A stretch of 64,000 nt of DNA from Isoetes taiwanensis. Taxonomy: Eukaryota; Streptophyta; Lycopodiopsida; Isoetales; Isoetaceae. Below, in pieces: positions 55,572-64,000 of the stretch (positions are counted from its first letter, which is position 1; each line of letters starts with the position of its first letter). The DNA lies in the NCBI GenBank assembly GCA_021234155.1, contig JAJEKV010000018.1, positions 19,257,423 to 19,321,422 on the forward strand, given 5' to 3'. Under the pieces are notes generated by a model. The model ran no database searches, was not told the DNA's origin, and worked only from the letters and a program-made list of their open reading frames with translations. The position numbers and the translations under genes were made by a program.

Positions 55572-57175
55572 TGGTTGCATGTCACCTAGTCTAAGTTATC
55601 GTGGTGCTCCATGGCAAGGTAGACTAGGGTATGATGTTGCCTTGTCATTGGGCTCGGGAATGATCATATGGTGTTTGAGATGATTCCCTTCAATAAATAA
55701 CAAGGAAACTTAAATGCATATTAAGCTAAGGTAACAAATATACCTCTAATGGTTTAAAAAAAACCATTGCCTTTAAAAAGGGTGAGCACCCCTTAAATCG
55801 GGGATGCCACCCTGTTGCTGTGATTGCAGCCTGAACGAACGGGCTGGGCGTCAGACCGGGCTACTATCCGGCAAACCCACATGATTGCAGTTGGGTCGCC
55901 ACATGGCTTGACCATGTTGGCATGTGCTGGTTTAGGAGGGCCGGTGGCCTGTTACAAAGGGCAGGCCGGAAGACAAAGGCAGAAGCCGAAATTGTTACAG
56001 AAGGAAGGGCGAACAATTTACAGAGAGCCAGGGACGCTTCAGGCAGGAGGATTGGTGTGGATAGGATTCGGTTGGACCCCTGGAGGATCGGGGAAGCGTT
56101 CAAATCCGGGTTATAGGCTGGTGCTAACCGGTAAGCTCAGAGAGCAAAATTATACGGTAAGCCACTGGAGTACTTCTTAGGGAAGTCAAGCAGAACCGGC
56201 CTTGGATAATCCTTTGAACGAACCGTCTAAACCGTTTCCTATTGAAAACAGAGTTAACTGGCTCTATGGATAGGGCTAGCTCCGTATCATAATAATCCAC
56301 CTGAAAACAATGGTAGGATAGCTTAGCAGATAGATTGGCATTGATTATGCTGATTACTAGTGTGGGCTGTTCTCATCCTTGGAACAACAAGCAGAGATGC
56401 CTTGATGGATAATTAGTGAATTCTCTGTAAGACTTTATTGGATAAGTCAATGTTTGCTCTGTGGGACACCTGTGAGTGCTGGTGAGGCAGCCAGATAGTA
56501 TTGGTATGGGTCGATATCATGTGGCTACCAAGAGTCCAGTGAAAACAAGGCATCCATTGTGAAGCTATGCTTCACTGTTAGAGTATCTTCAGATACTGGG
56601 ATAAGTATGGTGGATACTTATCCAAGGGAGTATTATGTAAGTATTAGAAGATAAGCCTAGCTTGTCTAATGAAGAATATTAGAACGTTGGTGAGGCGAAA
56701 CCCGTCACTGGTATGGGACGGTGATGGCTATAGCCAACAGTCTAGCGTCTAAGTTCTTGCGTGCTTGCAGTTCTCCCTTACACTGGATCCACCAGCGCAG
56801 GGGTTCTAGACAACGTACTGTCTAGATATGGCGGGATGTGTCTGTTTGGCAGATGCTATGGTGCGTGTGGTGGATTCCATATGTGTGTACTTGCAGTCTG
56901 TCAGTCATTGCTTTGTGTTGACACTATTGGATAATTGTTATGCATGTTGCTAATACGTGGAAGCTTGTGCAGGCTGTTTGATAGCCGGCGGAGCGTACGT
57001 GTGCATTAGTTATCTTGTGTTGTCGTCTTGTTATCTGTATACGTGGTTTTCATGTATATAGCCTCGTGGGAGGCAATACTTGTTCTGTGTACTCTGATGG
57101 TTTGATGTGAATACAAATTGAAATTTTTGGTACTAAAATTTTGGTTCGTAACCTGAGTTATAAAAATATAAAAGA
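55572..57175. other. No recognisable gene
   Basis: GC-rich 55800-56180 holds overlapping frames with no motif (the 118-codon frame 55824-56180 is not supported). 56200-57150 is T/G-rich without palindromes; it could be a solo LTR, but no TG...CA pair or second copy was found. Confidence 0.4.
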
Positions 57176-57204
57176 CTAGTAACGGGTGCCCGGCGTTGCC
57201 GGGC
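57176..57204 (-). mobile_element. Helitron-type 3' terminus
   Basis: On the minus strand the hairpin GCCCGGCAACGCCGGGC (57204-57188) is followed eight bases later by CTAG (57179-57176); the next host base on the minus strand is T. The stem is perfect, 7 bp. Confidence 0.65.
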
Positions 57205-60200
57205 ATAAATACAATCATACGTAGACATATGTACAATGCTGAGTTATATATTTGAAGGGGAACCAAGAGAGGAATGGAAGGAACAATGCGCAAATATGCT
57301 CCACATTAGGCTAGCTGATTTCAACCCTTGCACATAATTCTTTTTGTTGTTAATAATCAACACATACATAAAACACCAATGATCTATGTTGCAGCTATGC
57401 GAGGAGTTCATTACTACGTCATTGAGCGTGATTATGCTCTCGTACAAGAAGTCATTGTTTTGCGAAATTACAAGTCGAAGATATTAGAGGAAAAGAAAAG
57501 CAACTATGAAGATGAAAATTAATATAATGAGGATCTGGATATAATCCAAGTCCAAGACATACCCGAGCCTGATGACTAGTTAGTATTTCAACATTTGATT
57601 TCATGTTCAAAGATTATATTTAAAGTTATTTTATATTATTACAATTACGTTTTATGCCAAATTTCTTTTAATTTAATTGTTTCTTTTTATTTTTGGTTTT
57701 GTTGGTCCTAGTTTTTAATCAGATGTCGCATTACAATAAACTGTAATTTGGATTTTACAGTGCCCTTCCCATCTATGCCGGCAAAGTTTTCAGGTCGGGA
57801 AGAAAAATAGGGTCTCGACTAAAAAAAAAAACCCACAATTTTTGGCCGCATTGAGGCACGGCATAGAATATCTGAGCTATGATTTCGGCATGGAAGATCA
57901 ATCAGCATGGAATACATGTGGAGGACCCCAGGACAGGATAATAGGAGTTTTTGCCAGCCGATTGGATTCTGATGCACTGCCGTTAATTGTTGTGTTTCTT
58001 TGGTAACGCTTGCTAGAACTTTGGTTATGAGTATTATTCCGTCAATTTCCAGCTCTTTAATGGCTCTTTTTGAGGTTCATACAAAGATTTTGCATGCATG
58101 TCTGATCATTTTGCCCCCATGAATATATGGTGACCTAGATTGATGCGGTTCTTAGATTTGGCTATTGGCATGATCATTTTCATGGGCGACCTTAACAAAA
58201 TCGAAGTAGAGTTGCAGGTAAAAAATCATTCCTTTATTTCTTCTGATTTTACAGATGCATATAGAAATTTTTGTGGGTTCTTATCCGGCTTTTGAATTTA
58301 AGTATCCATTCCTAAAACTCAATTTGAATTTAAATCTGTATTGTGGTTGCTTATATGCTGCATACAAGGATGTCCACTCTGCTACGTTGCCCAAGATCCT
58401 TCAAGGTTAGGCTAAGGTTGTTGTAGGCATGGAAGCTCTGCTCTGCCTTATTTTTTATTCTTTTGCTTCCATGAATCCATGTGCTACATTCAAAGACATG
58501 CGTTGGTCTTCTGAACCATATCTCCTGAGCCTTCTGAACTAATGTATTGCACATGGCAGGAAGCATGACATGATTGCTGGGATGCTTATTCTTCACGGAA
58601 TAGATGCTACGCTGTGTTTGTCTTATCTTTTTTCTTAAGGAGAAATTCCTTGCTTCTTCCTATTCCAGCCTTATGGAGCTTTCAATTTGTCTGTTCTAGC
58701 ATTTGTAAATCCAATAGCAGCTTATCCTTTTCGTGGGGCTACGTTCATATTCCTCTGCAATCTATTGCTTCTTGCTTCAACCTCTCGAGCACTGTCCACA
58801 TGGGCCAGGAGCATTAATGGAGCTTTGGGAAGAATGGCCAGCCCATGTGCAAACCGTGGGCTTCTAGAGATCCATCTGCTGCTTCCAGTTATAGAAAACA
58901 ATCGACTGGCAGGTAACTTCCAAGAACTACCAGAGTATGTAACATATATCTTATATTTCCAAAATCCAATATAATAGCCAAGTGATGCAAAGCATTAATA
59001 GGTTCAGTGTTTGTGGTTATATCAAAAAGGAAACCAGGTATATGACTGATAATACTATCCCTCTGTTCCATTTATTAACATATGCGTTTTCCTTTTTCAT
59101 TTTGCAGATTCAAAGATCCTGAAATATTTCTTCATGGATGGAGACGTTAATATGTTACATGCTGGTAAGTTCATAATTCTTTCTGCATGTCTTTCAAAGG
59201 CAGCACATGTGAATTAAATTTCAGCTTTGATAGAACTTCACTATGTAGATTGGATGTAGCCAGGTGGATATTAGACCTTTTAGGGAAAATTGTTGCGGCA
59301 ATACTAACATTTGCTTACTGGCAGAGGGCATTTTTGGATGTAGGAGTGCAACTGCTGGTGTCCAAATGTTGAATTCTTAAAGATGGGTTGATAATTCATT
59401 ATTTTTTTGCTAGAGTCTTATTTGATAGATTGTTGGGTCTGTAGGCTGCACCTCCTATGCTTTGGGGTTCTGTTTCCGGAGCAGGAAGCTTTTAAGGAGC
59501 AGATTGATTTACCCTTTTAGACAGCATGAAGCAAATGTTCCTAATCACACGAGCCTAAGAGGCGCCTGCTTATTTTTATAAGGATTTTGATTGTTCTAGA
59601 TAGGCTGTAGAATTTGGATTCTCTTATTCATCCGAACTAATCTCATATTTTATATAGGTGGTGCAGAGCTTACAGGGCTGGTGATGGCAGATATTCACGA
59701 TGCATGCGTTTTCCCTTTTATCCTGAAGCCTCCATGCCCGCTTCTGCACATCTCGGTGCCATGTTCTTCTTTTATCATCCTTATGCATTTGCTCAATTGT
59801 AACTAATATAACTTCATATATCAAAGATTTGGCGACCGGGGCAAGGAACTTTTAGAAGTATTTTGAGCTCCTGCAAGGTATGAGAGGTTGAATATGTAGT
59901 GCTTAATGGCCATGAGTTGCTCTGGAATTTTAGTGCTTAAGTTTCAAATGTTGTCCTTTTTTAGGATTAGAAGTTAATCTTGCAGTGTGACTCCACATCT
60001 ATTTAGAACTTTCTATGTGAACTCCCCATCTATAAATATCCCAGCCTATCATTCTTTAGAACCTTTTGTGCTTGCGCTACTGCACATGTAGCAAATGGCA
60101 TGAACTTTCCTTCGTTTAGAATATACAATTTGCTCAGTAAGGTCAATCCATGTAGTTCTTGCTTATAAATAGTTGCGCATGGTGTAAGAACAGTAGCCAA

Positions 60201-61097
60201 CAAGGCCACATGATGAAAGTCTTTTGTGGTAAGAAACATGGAAAGCTATACAATTACCTTTACAAAATCATTGCTTTGCTTTGAATACACTGATGCCTTG
60301 ATAAATAGTTGAAAAAGTCATTATGTTTGTAATATTTGTTGTTCAAGCCTTCCATCATTTTTGTTCTGTTAGATCACAGAAGCATAGCCAACAGAGACAG
60401 TCTTTAAAGCTGTTGATCCATCACCACAACCATCATACATTTTTTATAGAGGAATCGCTGGGCAGGTAGAACCCTAACACCTAAACTCTGTTCTATTTAT
60501 CTTGCATTTTACAGAACCTGCAAGTTTTACGTTTTCTTGGAGCAGAGCAGTTGAAACTCCATCAGTGGGGTCATTGTAGGTCACTATGGTTCGTTTCTTT
60601 CCTTTGCAGGCCACCACTATTTTAGAAACCCAGGCCACCACAGTCAGGTTTAGGATTCTCAGAGGCCTTTCATATTCAATGTGATGGATGGATTTAGGGC
60701 CCACAATAGCACCCTATAGATTGCACCAGACGATGGGAGATGAGGCGCAGCAACATTCAATCGGGGTATTTTTATTTTTGTTTGTTCTTGGTGCCTACCA
60801 CTAAAACTATCACAAGTATAAGTGTGCATGGCTTTGTACCAAAATGTAAAATAAAAAACGGAATCCTTTAATTCAATAATCTAAAAGGCTATCACAGTAG
60901 AATTTGAACTTGAACTTGAATAGTTAAAAGGCAAAATTTAATAATAAGCAATGGTAAATGCATCATCACAAAATTTTATTGATGGTACATGCTATTGTTT
61001 GGCATCCTGCTGTGGGCACTTTGTCGTGCATGTGCAACAGAAATAAAGGAAATATAAGTGAAGTACTATTGAGAATAAAGGAAATATAACTGAAAAA
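57205..61097. other. Body between two outward-facing Helitron-type ends, no supported gene
   Basis: Enclosed by a minus-strand 3' end (57176) and a plus-strand 3' end (61987). Short frames occur, for example plus 58687-58974 with ALSTWARSINGALGRM and a donor-like GCAG|GTAACT at 58911, but none can be phased with a partner or assigned to a family. No Rep or helicase motif found. Confidence 0.35.
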
Positions 61098-61208
61098 CTA
61101 TTGAGGTGTTTGTAAATGAGCATGCATGTGAAATACTATTGAGGTGTTTGTAAATGAGCATGCATGTGAAATACTATTGAGGTGTTTGTAAATGAGCATG
61201 CATGTGCA
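61098..61208. repeat. 38-bp minisatellite, three copies
   Basis: CTATTGAGGTGTTTGTAAAT followed by GAGCATGCATGTGAAATA repeats at 61098, 61136 and 61174 (last copy diverges after GCATGTG). Confidence 0.95.
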
Positions 61209-61963
61209 ACACACCTTATGTGCTACGTAACCGGCCGGATTTCCGGGTTTCCGGCTGGTAAACCGGCAGGCGGCGCCGCCGCGAGCAGCATCCACATTGA
61301 ATACAAAACCTACAGTGATATATCTGAGTTCCATTCTATAGTCCAAAATTCCTTATCTAATATTATTTTCTTTTTCCTAATTACATAGATGAACAAGGCA
61401 CTTATGATAAGAAGTTCCTACCTAAATTCATCTCACACGTAAGACTATTCTAAGTCTCATCTCAAACAATTCTTACGTAATGATTATAATCTAGAAAAAC
61501 GAAATGCACATATCACCTACTAATCTCAGACATTTATCACAACTACATTCATCGGTTCCATCCATGCTTTTAGTTCATCATGCTTTAGGTTCATAAATAA
61601 ACTAATCATGTAATATCCCCATATTAACTAGACATTTCATCTTAACTAGGCACAAAAGCATACTCTCGGCTCCAATATATTGGTCTACAACTTCCACCCA
61701 TGGGCTTATATGAACAATGACATCTAATATAAAGATGGACACGACCATCATGGTGCAGGTACATTTTAACAAGACAAAGGACAACCATCACAGTGCAACA
61801 ACATAGGGGTATTCAAATTTAATAACAAGGCCTTCAGTACCCCAAAGTTAATGCATTGACATTTCTATTGCACAGCAAATCAACACAAAATATACCACTG
61901 ACACCCCCACAAATACCAACAATCTTTGCAGTAGCCAACAATCAAACAACCACTATTTCAAAT
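61209..61963. other. No recognisable gene
   Basis: A short GC-rich palindrome-rich stretch (CCGGCCGGATTTCCGGG, GGCGGCGCCGCC) at 61228-61282, then AT-rich sequence without motifs. Confidence 0.4.
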
Positions 61964-61987
61964 GGCAACGCCGGGCACCATAACTAG
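61964..61987 (+). mobile_element. Helitron-type 3' terminus, hairpin partly lost
   Basis: Plus strand GGCAACGCCGGGC (61964-61976) is the loop and right arm of the same hairpin, followed seven bases later by CTAG (61984-61987) and T. The left arm has decayed to AATGGC. Confidence 0.5.
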
Positions 61988-61988
61988 T

Positions 61989-62964
61989 TTATATTGAGTT
62001 GAAACTTCGACGAGGCAATGTTAGATAGTCAATTCTCATAAGTTTAATGTTGTTAGATAGTCAATTCTCATAAGTTTGACTAGTAATTCATCAGGCAATG
62101 TTAGATAGTCAATGCTTCTAATTATTTCGTTTGGTATTTAAGAATAGTATTTCATGCATGATTTTTGGGGGTATATTATATGCAAAACCTTAGTCAGACT
62201 ATATTTTTTGAGTGATTTGAGCTGCTTGTTAGGCAGTCAAATAGGGTTCCAAAATCAACTTTGGGATGTGATTATTTTGGCATTGCTATGCATGGTGTGA
62301 AAAAGGAAGGGACCTGATACACACATGGGCAATTCTACTGGGCGGGCTGCTGCTGTTGCCATGCAGTCTTGTAATTCAATTAGATTAATAATTCATCCTA
62401 ACATATGATGTTATAATTGTTATTGAAGCACAATTCCAAACCGAGTTAACGTTACACATGCAAAGGTAATTGCAACATTGGTCTTCATCAAACCGAATAA
62501 TACTAATTATTTCATGCATATATCTTTATGGTGCTTTAACAAAATAGTAGGTATAAAAAAGATAGTGTAAAATTCACGCTAAGAGCATCCACATAGAAAG
62601 AATACACAAAGAGGAGCATGAAAAAGACCATGGAAAAGATTTCCCCGTCTCAATTCCCTATTTTGAATTCAACTATACAATAACCTTATAAGCAGAACTA
62701 CCGTATACACATTGCGGATGATTAAAACTAAACCATAAAATCCCATCCCACCACAATCGAAAACAAACTTTCCAGGATTGATCGAGACGCCAACAGCACG
62801 GACAGAACTTGGACCTTCTAAGATCGGTTAAAATGAGGAAGACCGCCTACTTGTTCAAGTACGTCTGCAGCCGGACTTGTATCCGTTTTATTAACACTAT
62901 CCGGACCAACAACTACATAACGCAAACAGCCAGCATTAGAAAGGAATAAACTCAAAAGTGCCAA
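61989..62964. other. No recognisable gene; 3' flank of the terminal gene
   Basis: TTAGATAGTCAATTCTCATA is repeated at 62023 and 62054 and partly at 62100. 62600-62960 probably includes the 3' UTR of the minus-strand gene ending at 62965, but no polyadenylation signal was confirmed. Confidence 0.4.
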
Positions 62965-64000
62965 TCACAACTCCGCAGAATCCAAGAAAGTATTAGCTGC
63001 ACAAATTTTGCATTCCAAATAACATCGATGAAAAATGAGAAGGCTGTGACAATATACCAACAGGCGAAGTTATGGAACCCTCAACTTTGACTCGTGCACT
63101 ATCACGACTTGCATCAGCTGCAGGTTTTTCAAGTTTCTCAAACCTCCTTGCCGCTTCCTCTTCAAAATGCAAAAAAAACATGGTGTTTTTATTCCTTATT
63201 CTTTGTAGTAGTAAGTGCACAGCTTAAACTAGCCTTGCTGTTTTATTGTCTTATGAATGCTCAATGAGGCCAATGAGAGCTTTAAAGAAAATGCATAAAA
63301 TAATGGACACAACGGTGTAGATCAGTTGTATGAATTATTTTGATCTGCTTACACATAAACTCACCAGCCTTCTCTTTGAGCTCCGGATCAGCTTCAACCC
63401 CTACATCATTAAGATTGACTATTGTTCCTGAATGAGCTTCATAATAAACTCCTGGAAAATCTCATGACTTTAGCAACTAGTAAAGGAGTGTCAATTATAA
63501 TTCATTACCTCAGAAATAGTTACATGTCATCTCATTACAAACAAAATGCAAAGACATACAAACTTGCCTTGTCGATGACCCTTCTTTTCTTCTCTTCTAG
63601 AACAAAATCATTCTGTAATGTAATGTTGTGAATATTTTATTTGCGTAAAGTATATGCTCGTAACATTCATGCTTGACACTATGCCACAACCTAATAGACC
63701 TCTAAAATCCCATTGACATGCAATACCTGTACATCACACCAACATGGAACACAGCACAGAAACCAAAATACAACTAGAATTCTGAGACCTCAACAGCTTA
63801 TCTTGACCTGAAGGTGTTCACAATTCTTATTTTGTAAGTGTTAAGTCAGAATATAATTTCTAATCAAATGAATTAAACAGCACCTGTATCAGGATCATAG
63901 TAAGTATGTTTGTCCACTTTAGACTTTTGAACTGGGGACATTTGAGCCGGGGTCTCTCGCAAGGCAGCTGGAGCAAGGTCACTATACCTATAAGTACTCT
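62965..64000 (-). CDS. Last four exons of a spliced gene with YYDPDTG-type motif (5' part outside window)
   Basis: Four minus-strand exons join in frame: 63884-64000 (runs off the window), 63365-63451, 63058-63159 and 62965-62996 with a TGA at 62965-62967. Donors are CAG|GTG, CTG|GTGAG and TTG|GTATAT; acceptors are TTTCCAG, TTTGAAG and TGTGCAG. The joined frame contains KVDKHTYYDPDTGVYYEAHS, which holds two aromatic octamers of the YYDP.TG.YY...SG kind seen in OCRE-like modules. Next come LNDVGVEADPELKEKA and a charged probable coiled coil EEAARRFEKLEK, ending SPVANTFLDSAEL. No internal stop. The OCRE-like reading is tentative; OCRE-type proteins are mostly splicing-linked, but I do not assign a gene. 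Introns are 86, 205 and 432 bp. Confidence 0.75.

Noticed and set aside
55824-56180. 118-codon plus-strand frame
   Set aside because: The GC-rich stretch keeps several overlapping frames open on both strands; none has a recognisable domain.

Overview
The window looks like nuclear DNA of a land plant with a large, repeat-rich genome. It holds layered, decayed retrotransposons (LINE, chromodomain Ty3/gypsy, copia-type initiator-tRNA primer sites), Helitron-type ends, small foldback elements, and sparse exons split by GT-AG introns. I cannot name the species; fern, gymnosperm or repeat-rich angiosperm all fit. No rRNA, tRNA, CRISPR or bacterial-type operon is visible.

Layout. 1-4691: one long LTR (called family X, copy I, + strand), split at 2157-3977 by an insertion with a 10-bp target duplication. 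About 4700-9508: a degenerate LINE (+), cut at its 3' side by a Helitron end. 9509-13400: probable Helitron cargo, including a broken receptor-kinase fragment and local duplications. 13400-17500: a dead Ty3/gypsy chromodomain element (-) whose RT frame carries about 60 bp of family X LTR. 17500-23400: no recognisable gene, two tandem duplications and palindromes. 23490-25424: tandem units built from miniature LTR-like segments with an initiator-tRNA-type primer site. 25425-33488: family X copy II (-), into which an almost complete 2911-bp non-autonomous LTR element (28098-31008) has inserted. That element has two 770-bp LTRs and an internal region carrying a long run of short hairpins. 33489-37700: a TRIM-like remnant, another Helitron end, and a duplicated palindromic block.

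37702-55242 (-): remains of an intron-containing gene of unrecognised function. Its middle part has been amplified into six tandem units of about 1.92 kb (38671-53399); each unit carries several exons, most with stop codons. Two related 1.6-kb elements sit in the array in opposite orientation. 53806-54261 is a foldback MITE with a 9-bp target duplication inside an intron of the same gene. 55243-62964 is mostly unassigned, with two more Helitron-type ends and a minisatellite. 62965-64000 (-) holds the last four exons of a spliced gene whose phases join cleanly; it is the best intact coding sequence here.

Nothing forms an operon or pathway. The story is nested insertion: LINE and MULE-like elements into family X, the 2.9-kb element into family X, transposons into a tandemly amplified gene. 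The most unusual items are the hairpin array in the 2.9-kb element, the exon-bearing 1.92-kb tandem array, and the TRIM-like concatemer.
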